64,000 bases of DNA, taken from assembly GCF_021184045.1 (NCBI RefSeq), contig NZ_CP073710.1, positions 1,622,685 to 1,686,684 on the forward strand, given 5' to 3'. Within the stretch, counting starts at the first letter, position 1, and every line of letters begins with the position of its first letter. Source of the DNA: Methanococcoides orientis. GTDB taxonomy: Archaea; Halobacteriota; Methanosarcinia; Methanosarcinales; Methanosarcinaceae. Shown piece after piece: positions 55,975 through 64,000 of this stretch. The notes beneath the pieces were generated by a model. It did no database searches and was not told where the DNA came from. It saw only the letters and a list, made by a program, of their open reading frames with translations. The position numbers were made by a program, and so were the translations under genes.

Positions 55975-57110
55975 GAACATGCCCCCATGAAAGATGTCAG
56001 ATTTGCCTGTCTTGAACCGTTTATCGAGATGTAGGGGCGTGCATGGGTTACAACAACACCCATGCGTGCGAGTTCCTGTTCAGAAGCTATGGGACGTGTA
56101 CGTATGATCCTGTTCGCACTTATCGGACCGATTCCTGGTACCAGAAGCAGATCGGACATATCCGCAGAATTGATATCCACCGGAAATCGATCAGGTTGTG
56201 ATTGTGCCAGCATTACTTTAGGATCGGAATTTCCAAGAAAACCATTTTCATCATAGACATCATCAAAATCATTTGCATTCAACCCATAATCCTTCAGCAG
56301 GAAAGACATCTGATACAATCTCTGTTCACGCCATTTCGGTGAGGGATTGCCGCCCTCAAGCGGAGTATCAGGAACAGGGTCAAAGCTCATAAAATATGGT
56401 CTTCGAAGCTCATATTTATCCATGAACTTATCGACAGTTCTCACAATATCCTTGTCAGATTCCGACACTGCACCAACCACGAACTGGGTATCGTTGGCTC
56501 CGACCAACCTGCCCATCCCGGAATATTCTTTCCTCTTCTTTTGTATGAGGTCCTTTGTCCATTTGAGTCTCTGGAGAACATCGTTCTTGTAATCGAAATT
56601 CGGGCAGATCTCCGAATAGTTAACTGAATTTGTGGTCTCTGCATTTACACCGAACTTGTTTGCATGTTCAGCTATCTGCTCAAGTAAGTATTTGGGAGTA
56701 CCCGGCATCACTCGTATGTTGATGTAACCTTTGAATCCCTGCCCCCTCAAAAGCTCAACAACTTCTAATTGCTTCTGCGAGGTTTGCTCGGCATCACCCA
56801 TTATGCCGGAAGAAAGGAACAAGCCCTCTATAGCATTCCTTCTGTAAAAGGACCAGGTAATCTTTGCGATCTCCTCAGGAGAAATTGTTGCTCTCAGAGT
56901 ATCCCGTTCACAGCGATTCGGGCAATAAGCACATTCGCCTGCACAGGAATTTGATAATAAGGTCTTATAAAGTTGTATGCATCTTCCATCGGGACCGAAC
57001 GCATGGCAGACTGCACTCTGGTTGCAACTGTCATATTTAGTTCCTGAGGAGAGTAATTTCATTCTCTCCGATAATGTCAGGTGTTGTTCGTTCCTTCGAT
57101 CAGCAATCAT
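55971..57110 (-). CDS. putative DNA modification/repair radical SAM protein
   Basis: A roughly 379-residue radical AdoMet enzyme. The cluster motif is NSCAGECAYCPNRCERD near residue 53 (CxxxCxxC type). The core barrel runs on with FLSSGIMGDAEQTSQKQLEV near residue 98. PYFMSFDPVPDTPLEGGNPS near residue 243 and a C-terminal helix-hairpin-helix (LLLVPGIGPISANRIIRTRP near residue 325) point to DNA binding. An extra Cys pair (YDSCNQSAVCHAF) lies near residue 28. It overlaps its TIGR03915-like partner by four bases. The substrate is unknown. Confidence 0.82.
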   Translation of the reverse strand: MIADRRNEQHLTLSERMKLLSSGTKYDSCNQSAVCHAFGPDGRCIQLYKTLLSNSCAGECAYCPNRCERDTLRATISPEEIAKITWSFYRRNAIEGLFLSSGIMGDAEQTSQKQLEVVELLRGQGFKGYINIRVMPGTPKYLLEQIAEHANKFGVNAETTNSVNYSEICPNFDYKNDVLQRLKWTKDLIQKKRKEYSGMGRLVGANDTQFVVGAVSESDKDIVRTVDKFMDKYELRRPYFMSFDPVPDTPLEGGNPSPKWREQRLYQMSFLLKDYGLNANDFDDVYDENGFLGNSDPKVMLAQSQPDRFPVDINSADMSDLLLVPGIGPISANRIIRTRPIASEQELARMGVVVTHARPYISINGSRQANLTSFMGACS

Positions 57111-57188
57111 CAATTGATAGATTGCAGCGTAGCTATATAACCGCCAGCCAAGCGGAGTGAAAGTATTATTACCAAAAAAAAGAGAAGA

Positions 57189-57704
57189 TCATTCCTTCAC
57201 ATGTATGTCAAGCTTGATCTTTGTGACAGGCTCCAGCTTCTTCCATTCTATTGTCGTGTCTTCATCAAGGACACAGTTCTGAACAGATTTTTCCGAGAAC
57301 TCACCGTTTATCTCATAGACATAAAGGCCTTCTTCGCCATCGGTAGAAACGATGACTTCACGGTCACCTTTCTTCTGGACCTTGATAGCCGCAACCCCTC
57401 TAAGAGCATCAAGTAACGTTGTACCTTTTTCGACCTCTATTGATTTTGTAGGTGCGAACACATTCATAGCAAGGTAGATATTCTCCCTGTTTGGCTTCAG
57501 TACATGTGTTTTCCCGAAGATCTTTCGCTCAACAAGGTCAGCCTCTTCCAATATCTTAACATGTTTTGCAGCCACAGGTACAGAAATACCTAACATCCTG
57601 GCAAGTTCAGATATGTGCTTCTCCCCTTCATCAAGCAATTCAAGCATCCTGACACGTGTATCGCTTCCCAGGGCATGGAAGACTTTATTATCTAACTGAC
57701 TCAT
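57189..57704 (-). CDS. ArsR-type winged-helix transcription regulator
   Basis: A 171-residue protein. The first 75 residues are an ArsR-like DNA-binding domain (FHALGSDTRVRMLELLDEGE, then SVPVAAKHVKILEEADLVER with the recognition helix). The C-terminal 95 residues form a separate beta-rich domain of unknown ligand (IKVQKKGDREVIVSTDGEE). No cysteine metal site of the ArsR kind is visible. It is a single gene between the radical SAM gene and the sugar isomerase-like gene; its targets are unknown. Confidence 0.8.
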   Translation of the reverse strand: MSQLDNKVFHALGSDTRVRMLELLDEGEKHISELARMLGISVPVAAKHVKILEEADLVERKIFGKTHVLKPNRENIYLAMNVFAPTKSIEVEKGTTLLDALRGVAAIKVQKKGDREVIVSTDGEEGLYVYEINGEFSEKSVQNCVLDEDTTIEWKKLEPVTKIKLDIHVKE

Positions 57705-57791
57705 AAGTTTAAAGGTAGTTTTATCATATATAAACTTGTTGTCACGGCGTGAACTCCACGGTTGTTTTTCTAATGTCCATTGAGCAGAGTT

Positions 57792-58517
57792 TCATTTAAT
57801 ACCCATAATATGAAGTGCTTCCAAACTTTTGAGAACATCCTCTTCACACTTATTTTCTATGACCTTAATCGCTTTATTTTTGTTAAGCAAATCTGAAAAT
57901 GATGGGAAATCAATATTCCCCCCACCAATAAAGAAATGCTCATCAATTGCCCCATTGTTGTCGTGTAAGTGAAAATGTGAGATAGAGTCCCCCATTTCAA
58001 GGAAATCATTCAGGTTTCCCAGTGTGTTCGCATGCCCGACATCCAAAGTGAAACCATTGCCTCCCAGATCAAGATCCGGATTTCTGAGCAAAAAGCAATC
58101 CCATTTTGGCATGTTCTCAATACACATCATGACACCCGTATCCCTTGAGATGTCCTCAAGATCAACAATTGACCTCTCAAATGCCCTCTGTGCATGCACA
58201 AACTCCACAGGATAGGAAAAATATCCGGGATGAATAACCAGAACATCAGAATCCAGCTCATTGCACATGTCAGCCATCTCTTCGACCAGACCAATGGCTG
58301 CAAGGCGTATAGGTTCTCTCAGGCTGGACAGGTTCATATCAGTACTTGGAGCATGGACAGTATACTTCAGATCATATGAATATGCCATTTCTTCCTCGCG
58401 GAAGAGATCATGTGCACCTTCAGAGAAGATCTCTGCACAATCTGCAATCGGTTCGATCTTTTCAAGTGCCTCTGAAAGTGGAAGCTCGTGAAAAGCAAAG
58501 GATGATATGCCTATCAT
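57792..58517 (-). CDS. sugar phosphate isomerase/epimerase-like TIM barrel
   Basis: A 241-residue protein of the AP endonuclease 2 / xylose isomerase-like barrel family. Visible metal-binding points are DVLVIHPGYFS near residue 93, MCIENMPKWDC near residue 131, LDVGHANTLGNL near residue 158 and ISHFHLHDNNGAIDEHFFIG near residue 178. Substrate unknown. It follows the ADP-dependent kinases in the same direction with a 108-base gap, which could mean a shared role in sugar phosphate metabolism. AAGGAG precedes the start. Confidence 0.75.
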   Translation of the reverse strand: MIGISSFAFHELPLSEALEKIEPIADCAEIFSEGAHDLFREEEMAYSYDLKYTVHAPSTDMNLSSLREPIRLAAIGLVEEMADMCNELDSDVLVIHPGYFSYPVEFVHAQRAFERSIVDLEDISRDTGVMMCIENMPKWDCFLLRNPDLDLGGNGFTLDVGHANTLGNLNDFLEMGDSISHFHLHDNNGAIDEHFFIGGGNIDFPSFSDLLNKNKAIKVIENKCEEDVLKSLEALHIMGIK

Positions 58518-58625
58518 GTTAAAATTTACTCCTTATAGACATCAAAACTGTGAACCTACTTATGATTAGTGAAAATTAAATATAAAAAGTTAATACTTTC
58601 TAGACTAAATTGTTAAAAAAAGACG

Positions 58626-59969
58626 TTATCTGAATCGATGAAGTTCTAGCCACCTCAAAAAAGTAGCTGAAGACACCGTATCCCCAAGCCCCACAGTGGA
58701 AACCGGATCTTCACAGATGATGGTCGGAAGGATGCAAACCGAATAACCCTTGTACTCCCCGCATACACCATCCTCGAACTCATCGCCATGGATGAGGTCC
58801 TGCACTTTACCTGCCTGTATCATTCCCTCTTCACTTCTGGCAAGATCACTAACAGAATCCTCGAGTTGTGATCGCCCAGGCAGTTTTCCTGATGTTGCAA
58901 AAGCTGCCGCGCACATAACACCGAACTGCATGCCCTCCATCTCATGAACCGGAGTTGAAGCCCCTTCAGCAAAAATACTCATCATGAAATCACGGGTATG
59001 CAGGATGATCTTCTTCAAGCCCGTTGATGAAGCACACCTCACACAGGCATCGAGGATCGCACAGGCATCCATTTTTCGTATCATGTCCAATGGAACACCA
59101 TGCAGTTCAGAAAGCATGACCAGTTCATCCTCGTTCATTCCAATGCTATCCACCGTGCCGGCAAGTTCGTTGAAGATGAACACCCCCATTTCCATGCTCA
59201 TGAAATGGCCCAGTTCAACATGGATGGGGAGATCAGTATTAAGTGCTTTCCAATCCTTTAATTGCGAATGTGCCCTTTCAAAGCGCTCTCCGTATCCGGA
59301 GCCATCAGAATATTCATCCTGCAATTGGTTGAAACCTGAAACGATCGCACCATCCATCTCACTTACATGCTCACGGCTGTATTCCTCGAACTCAGGCGTG
59401 ATGGTAAGCTCCGTATTGATGTCATCATACGTGGCAATGAAGCGGTTCTCCCGGGGTACTATCACCTCTTTCCTGAGTATCTCGAATCTGGTCCCACTGC
59501 TAAAATCAAAAACAAAATGAATTATCTCATTTGAATCTTTGGAAGTTGAAGCATCCTGTGGAGCAGAACCACCTGCAAAAACAAGGTTCTCACCTGACAT
59601 CAATGGCCTTATTGCACCGATATCACCAACCGCATTCATGACGACCTGCTCTGCACCCATATGGGACATGACGTTTGCCATTATCCCCATATTACCCCCT
59701 AGGCGGACCTCGCTTTTCTCGTAATAACGGTCTTTCAGGAAACGGAAGATATCATCCGAATAAATGAACCATTCCCCGCCTGTGCCCTGCTGCATATGAA
59801 GCACCAGTCCTGCCACAAGATCGGGAAGCGATCTGATCTCACCCGGAGGATCAAAAATACTGTCAACCATTTCCCCCTTATCCACAAGATCCACAAGGCC
59901 GGTGATCTCTTCGGCAGTCATCCGATACACAGCATCGATGTTCACATTATATCCGCAAAGGACCTTCAT
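58626..59969 (-). CDS. ADP-dependent sugar kinase family protein (paralogue 1)
   Basis: A 447-residue member of the ADP-dependent phosphofructokinase/glucokinase family. It has CGYNVNIDAVYR near the N-terminus, the substrate loop VRLGGNMGIMANVMSHMGAEQ near residue 90 and the catalytic GxGD motif in STVGLGDTVSSATFL near residue 430. These enzymes use ADP as phosphate donor in the modified archaeal glycolysis. All key motifs are intact, but the sequence is clearly diverged from its neighbour, so the sugar may differ. GAGGGA precedes the ATG, nine bases after the upstream kinase gene. Confidence 0.8.
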   Translation of the reverse strand: MKVLCGYNVNIDAVYRMTAEEITGLVDLVDKGEMVDSIFDPPGEIRSLPDLVAGLVLHMQQGTGGEWFIYSDDIFRFLKDRYYEKSEVRLGGNMGIMANVMSHMGAEQVVMNAVGDIGAIRPLMSGENLVFAGGSAPQDASTSKDSNEIIHFVFDFSSGTRFEILRKEVIVPRENRFIATYDDINTELTITPEFEEYSREHVSEMDGAIVSGFNQLQDEYSDGSGYGERFERAHSQLKDWKALNTDLPIHVELGHFMSMEMGVFIFNELAGTVDSIGMNEDELVMLSELHGVPLDMIRKMDACAILDACVRCASSTGLKKIILHTRDFMMSIFAEGASTPVHEMEGMQFGVMCAAAFATSGKLPGRSQLEDSVSDLARSEEGMIQAGKVQDLIHGDEFEDGVCGEYKGYSVCILPTIICEDPVSTVGLGDTVSSATFLRWLELHRFR

Positions 59970-59978
59970 GCAAATCCC

Positions 59979-61439
59979 TCACTTAAGCTTAGAAAGAAAT
60001 CCCACAAATGAAGCCGCAGAAATAGCATCTCCAATACCCACGGTTGCAACAGGTTCACTTACCACCTTTGTCGGGACAATGATCGCATCATACCATGGAG
60101 TGCAGATACATCCGTTCTCGAAATCCTCCATGCTGGACATACCGCTTCTTACAAGGTGTTTCTCAAGCTTTTCAAGCTCCCTATGCCCTTCGTCGGATAC
60201 AGGAACCTTAAGACCTGACTCCGTACTTTCCAGGGAAAGGATCTCACCTAGGGATGCCTTTGCAGCTGCAACCGTTGATCCGAACAACAGGGCATTGCGA
60301 TGGTCCTCAACGGATACCGGACAGTCTTTCGATACAAGACATATGTAAAACCCAAGGGAATGGATGTGCACCCTTTCAAGTTTAAGGTCTCTCAGGAGCT
60401 TCACCGCACCCTCGTAAAGGGAAATGATAGCATTCTCACCCTTATTGATGACAGAATAGGCCAGCTCCTCAAAACCGAGAACGTTAAGTGCATTGGCAAC
60501 CTCAACGGTGTCAAGTCCAAGGGAATGCACATGCTTCCGGACGATATGGTTGAGTATTGCCGTCCTGATCACCTTGTTCTGTATCGAGGTGAATTCCACA
60601 TGTATACGGATGTCAGGATTGCCCTCCTTGAGCTCTTCGATGACACTTACGGCCTTCTCAACATAGTCCATGTAGGTGGAACCGTCTTCGTATTCTTCCC
60701 TTATCATTTGGTAACCTGCAAGTATGGCACCGTTAATATCCGCCTGCAACTGGGGTATCCTCTCGTAAAGCTCAGGGTCCATCTCGATACGGATCCACTT
60801 TGGCCGGGAAGAGATGATCAGACGATTATCCCTTGGAATGACGAAATGCTCTCCCGCGAACTTCACCTCCATTCCCTTTGAGAATTCCAGTATCCAGTTG
60901 ACCTTTGGACTGTTATCGGGATCAAAGGCCTCTTTTGGATGCTTTAGAACAAGCTCCCCGTTTTCCACCACAGGAAACAGCAGGTTCTCAGAATCAACAA
61001 AGTACTCTGCCTGCTCCTCAGAAAGCCATGGTACATAGGTAATGACCTTTTCAACTCCCAGGGATGCAAGAAGATTGGAGATGATTCCTGCCTGCCCACC
61101 CATTCGTGCAGAATCAAATACCAGATGGTCAGTAAGCCAGTCATGGATGTCTGTTGTATTCGTCGGCACCTCTGCAGCCTTTCCGTCACGCATAGCGATT
61201 ATAAGTCTTGCAACAAGATCAGAAGGAGAATCGATCTGGCGCGGATACTCGAAAACCTTCTCCCGGACCTCTGATATATCCACATTCATCAGCAGATGCT
61301 CAATATCCTCCGCACCGATGTGCTTGACGGCATCGATATTGCTGTTATATGCAACAAATATTCCCCTGACATTTCCAATAGACGAAAGAATGTCCTCATA
61401 GGACTTATGATAAACAGAATCCCACTCCCTTATTTCCAT
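59979..61439 (-). CDS. pfkC: ADP-dependent phosphofructokinase/glucokinase (paralogue 2)
   Basis: A 486-residue enzyme. It shows VAYNSNIDAVKHIGAEDIEH near residue 30, the substrate loop ARMGGQAGIISNLLASLGVE near residue 115, IHVEFTSIQNKVIRTAILNH near residue 278 and the catalytic VATVGIGDAISAASFVGFL near residue 463. The match to methanogen ADP-specific phosphofructokinase is good, and in methanogens such enzymes can be bifunctional for glucose. GGTGATC precedes the ATG. It is first in a kinase-kinase pair separated by nine bases. Confidence 0.85.
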   Translation of the reverse strand: MEIREWDSVYHKSYEDILSSIGNVRGIFVAYNSNIDAVKHIGAEDIEHLLMNVDISEVREKVFEYPRQIDSPSDLVARLIIAMRDGKAAEVPTNTTDIHDWLTDHLVFDSARMGGQAGIISNLLASLGVEKVITYVPWLSEEQAEYFVDSENLLFPVVENGELVLKHPKEAFDPDNSPKVNWILEFSKGMEVKFAGEHFVIPRDNRLIISSRPKWIRIEMDPELYERIPQLQADINGAILAGYQMIREEYEDGSTYMDYVEKAVSVIEELKEGNPDIRIHVEFTSIQNKVIRTAILNHIVRKHVHSLGLDTVEVANALNVLGFEELAYSVINKGENAIISLYEGAVKLLRDLKLERVHIHSLGFYICLVSKDCPVSVEDHRNALLFGSTVAAAKASLGEILSLESTESGLKVPVSDEGHRELEKLEKHLVRSGMSSMEDFENGCICTPWYDAIIVPTKVVSEPVATVGIGDAISAASFVGFLSKLK

Positions 61440-61477
61440 AAGATCACCTTCAAATTTAAAAAGCCGGAACGGCCATT

Positions 61478-62662
61478 TTACGTAGTATATTCGGCATTGA
61501 TCTTCACATAATCGTATGTAAGATCACAGCCCCATGCTGTTGCACAGTAATCAGCCATATGGAGACCTACTTTAATAATTACCTCCGGGCTACCCATGAT
61601 AGAACCAAGCTTTTCTAGCAGCTCATTGTCCTCTGATACGATTTTTCCGTTATCAACCAGAACTGCAGAGTCCGGACCATTAGAAAATGCAAGCGATATC
61701 TTACCCTGATCCATCTCTGCACCGGAATAACCTGCTGCTGCCACAACTCTTCCCCAGTTAGGGTCCTTACCGAAGATCGCGGATTTGACAAGTGGAGACC
61801 TGACAATAGCCTTTGCAACAAGCCTGGCATCTGCCTCAGAAACCGCGCCTTTTACCTGTGCCTCTATAAGTCTTGTAGCACCTTCCCCATCTTTTGCGAT
61901 CTGTTTTGCAAGATCTGTCAGGACATGCTCAAGCCCATGCTGGAACTCGTCCATATCAGGCTTTATTCCGGAAGCACCTGTGGCTGTAAGCAACACCATG
62001 TCGTTGGTACTGGTATCCCCATCCACCACAACCATATTGAAGCTCTTGTCCACAGCTTTTTTCAGGCAACTATCAAGGACATCGGTAGCAACTTCAGCGT
62101 CCGTGTAGACAAAACCGAGCATAGTACCCATGTTCGGTTCGATCATTCCTGAACCTTTGCCAATACCACCAATACAAATGCCAGAATTAAGTTCAACAGC
62201 AGCCATCTTCGGAACGGTATCCGTCGTCATAATAGCACGTGCAGCCTGGCTGTTTCCCTGAGGAGATGATGTAAGCGAACCCACAACTTCATCGATGTTG
62301 TCCTTTATCCAGCCAACATCAAGTTTTCTTCCGATCACACCTGTGGATGCCACGCCAACAAGCTCACTGTCAACCCCAAGTTTCGTCGAAAGGACAGATG
62401 CCATCTCCCTGGCATCGGCCAGACCTTCCTCACCGGTAAAAGCATTTGCGTTGCCACTGTTAGCGATTATAGCAACCAGTTTTCCATTCTTCTGAAGTGC
62501 TTCGCGGGTCACGACCAGAGGAGCAGCTATCACTTTATTTCTGGTAAAAACACCTGCTGCATTCCCTTCACCTACGATCACCGCAAGCCCCATCTTTCCC
62601 GGCTTGATACCGTAAGAACGTACACCTTTTACTGAACATATCCCGCCATCTATAATTTTCAT
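61478..62662 (-). CDS. argJ: bifunctional ornithine acetyltransferase / N-acetylglutamate synthase
   Basis: A 394-residue Ntn-fold enzyme of arginine synthesis that cleaves itself into two chains. The cleavage site is in GSGMIEPNMGTMLGFVYTDA near residue 175; most homologues have Ala-Thr, here Gly-Thr. MTTDTVPKMAAVEL near residue 145 and DTSTNDMVLLTATGAS near residue 217 are conserved blocks. FGKDPNWGRVVAAAGYSG near residue 300 is another. Co-directional with argC and a CBS gene upstream, with a ten-base gap to the latter. Confidence 0.94.
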   Translation of the reverse strand: MKIIDGGICSVKGVRSYGIKPGKMGLAVIVGEGNAAGVFTRNKVIAAPLVVTREALQKNGKLVAIIANSGNANAFTGEEGLADAREMASVLSTKLGVDSELVGVASTGVIGRKLDVGWIKDNIDEVVGSLTSSPQGNSQAARAIMTTDTVPKMAAVELNSGICIGGIGKGSGMIEPNMGTMLGFVYTDAEVATDVLDSCLKKAVDKSFNMVVVDGDTSTNDMVLLTATGASGIKPDMDEFQHGLEHVLTDLAKQIAKDGEGATRLIEAQVKGAVSEADARLVAKAIVRSPLVKSAIFGKDPNWGRVVAAAGYSGAEMDQGKISLAFSNGPDSAVLVDNGKIVSEDNELLEKLGSIMGSPEVIIKVGLHMADYCATAWGCDLTYDYVKINAEYTT

Positions 62663-62672
62663 TTAAACCACA

Positions 62673-63137
62673 TTAAATACCTGCAAGACCGCGAATTATA
62701 TCCCCACGTGTGATTATACCCACAAGCTTATCGCCATCGAGAACCGGAAGCCTGTTGATTTTATGTTTTGTCATCAATTTGGAAGCATCTTCAACGGAAC
62801 TTTCAAGGCTCACCGTGAAAATATCTTTCTCCATGATATCGCTGACCGGTTTTGAACCCACATCTGAAAGCATCTTCTTGGTATCCTCCCAGCTGATGAG
62901 TTCACGTATGGGTATCTCAATAACCTCAAATGGACTGGGAAGCCACAGACCGCCATGTTCAGGGATCTCCAGAAGTTTTAGAAGGTCGCCTTCTGAGACA
63001 ATACCCATGACATTACTGCCAGAAACAACAGGAACGCCACTTATGTCCTCTTTCTTCAGCAACTGTGCGACACTACTGATGGAATCTTCAGGACTGCATA
63101 CAATAACACTGCTGCTCATAATATCCTTTACTTTCAT
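62673..63137 (-). CDS. CBS-domain pair protein
   Basis: A 154-residue cytoplasmic protein made of two CBS motifs (about residues 1-60 and 90-154). Each has the usual ends: VPVVSGSNVMGIVSEGDLLK and LPVLDGDKLVGIITRGDIIR. Such pairs bind adenosine nucleotides or AdoMet and often control enzymes. It lies between argC and argJ, so a link to arginine metabolism is possible. ATG 63137 stands eight bases behind GGAG; the ATG at 63143 is too close to it. Confidence 0.85.
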   Translation of the reverse strand: MKVKDIMSSSVIVCSPEDSISSVAQLLKKEDISGVPVVSGSNVMGIVSEGDLLKLLEIPEHGGLWLPSPFEVIEIPIRELISWEDTKKMLSDVGSKPVSDIMEKDIFTVSLESSVEDASKLMTKHKINRLPVLDGDKLVGIITRGDIIRGLAGI

Positions 63138-63159
63138 GATCATATCTCCTTTTCGTTAT

Positions 63160-64000
63160 TTATGGTGAAGTTGCCGGAGTCCAGATACCTGTGGTCTCAT
63201 CAAATCCACACATCACGTTCATATTCTGGATCGCCTGCCCTGAAGCACCTTTTACAAGATTGTCTATCGCTGAGATCACAACAATGCGACCATTATTAGC
63301 GTCCACTTCAAATCCGATGTCACAGAAATTAGAACCCCTTACAGCACCAAGGGATGGGATGTCATCCAGTACCCTGACAAAGGGTTTGTCCTTGTAGAAA
63401 TCAGTATAAATATCTCTGACATCTTCCACTGACAAGCTGTCATTTACGAACAGGTGGGCTGTTGTCAGAATTCCACGAATGGATGGAATAACATGTGGAG
63501 TAAAACTAACGTCAGTAAGTTTACTGTCCAGACGATTCAGTTCCTGGAAGATCTCCGCCCTGTGTCTGTGTGTCGTCAACTTATATGCCTGCACATTCTC
63601 TGCCATGTTAGGATAATGGGATGCTGGTGTTGGATTGATACCCGCACCTGTAATTCCTGATTTGGAATCGAATATAGCCATTTTGAGAAGCCCGCCAGCA
63701 GCAAGTGGAGCTGCAGATAGAGTTGCCCCTGTGGGATAGCATCCCGGATTTGCAATGAATGACTGTTCCTTTATCTCAGGATGAAGCTCGACAAGCCCAA
63801 ACACCGCATCTCTGGGATCAGCATGTTCCATTCCATAGACCTCTTCGAAAATATCGGTCTTCAAACGATAATCTGCACTCAGGTCAATGACCTTCACATC
63901 GTTGTCGATAAGCTCAGGGACTATGTTCATTGCGGTTCCATGAGGAACGGCCACAAAAACAACATCACACCGCTCTTTGATCTCTTCCGGACCAAGATCT
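63160..64000 (-). CDS. argC: N-acetyl-gamma-glutamyl-phosphate reductase, C-terminal part
   Basis: The frame is open to the right window edge, so the N-terminal NADP-binding part is missing. The visible 280 residues begin GPEEIKERCDVVFVAVPHG. The catalytic cysteine is in FIANPGCYPTGATLSAAPLA near the first third, and TPHVIPSIRGILTTAHLF and GLVELHPE match the family. It reduces N-acetylglutamyl phosphate in arginine synthesis. It is upstream of the CBS gene (22 bases) and argJ. Confidence 0.93.
   Translation of the reverse strand, partial: DLGPEEIKERCDVVFVAVPHGTAMNIVPELIDNDVKVIDLSADYRLKTDIFEEVYGMEHADPRDAVFGLVELHPEIKEQSFIANPGCYPTGATLSAAPLAAGGLLKMAIFDSKSGITGAGINPTPASHYPNMAENVQAYKLTTHRHRAEIFQELNRLDSKLTDVSFTPHVIPSIRGILTTAHLFVNDSLSVEDVRDIYTDFYKDKPFVRVLDDIPSLGAVRGSNFCDIGFEVDANNGRIVVISAIDNLVKGASGQAIQNMNVMCGFDETTGIWTPATSP

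Overview
The window reads as a chromosomal segment of a methylotrophic methanogen of the Methanosarcinaceae, most like Methanococcoides or Methanolobus. The evidence is a methanofuran biosynthesis operon, archaeal-type ThrS and AdoMet synthetase, tandem ADP-dependent sugar kinases, aEF-1B, a geranylgeranyl reductase for archaeal lipids, PGF-pre-PGF surface proteins and Shine-Dalgarno motifs of the GGAGGTGATC type. All intact genes whose stop codon I read end in TAA or TGA and none in TAG, as expected where UAG can be read as pyrrolysine.

Layout. 1-8.7 kb: the end of a ferredoxin gene and its lipid reductase partner, the K+ uptake pair trkA-trkH, and the chaperone set grpE-dnaK-dnaJ. 8.8-11.9 kb: mfnD-mfnF-mfnE (methanofuran side chain), then a small zinc-ribbon protein and aEF-1B. 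12.0-16.4 kb: tRNA-Ala(CGC), then an accessory patch. It holds two frameshifted copies of one unknown gene, a zinc-ribbon/HTH gene with an early in-frame TAG, a possible structured RNA, a decayed MntA/HEPN pair, a DUF234-type ATPase behind an 18-bp palindrome, and small genes.

16.4-26.8 kb: a cell-surface glycan locus, strongly AT-rich between about 18.5 and 25.6 kb. It contains three GT4 glycosyltransferases, an NDP-sugar epimerase, a large multi-pass membrane protein, a pyruvyltransferase-family protein, a flippase and a GT2 transferase. The GT2 frame joins a well-placed RBS/ATG only through an in-frame TAG. 27.5-36.7 kb: envelope genes. These are a 1740-residue surface protein whose leader carries eight TCAA repeats, a small membrane protein, a CPBP protease, a DUF1616 protein and a second PGF-pre-PGF protein.

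36.7-40.5 kb: a decayed primase-like fragment, thiI, and a tandemly duplicated cassette of tiny zinc-ribbon genes with a near-identical leader hairpin, next to a Toprim gene. 40.5-50.4 kb: housekeeping genes (acyP, thrS, an AI-2E family transporter, a PAPS-reductase-like fusion, an Nfn/Sud-like flavoprotein pair, tRNA-Asp, intron-containing tRNA-Tyr, AdoMet synthetase). 50.7-64 kb: hisG-hisA-hisB, a DNA-repair-like trio (HhH-MutS ATPase, TIGR03915-like, radical SAM), an ArsR-type regulator, a sugar isomerase-like protein, two adjacent ADP-dependent kinases, and argC-CBS-argJ running off the right edge.

The items most worth follow-up are the UAG-interrupted glycosyltransferase, the duplicated zinc-ribbon cassette with its conserved leader, the TCAA repeat before the giant surface protein, and the structured-RNA candidate near 13.6 kb. 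Function calls rest on motif recognition only; no database search was possible.
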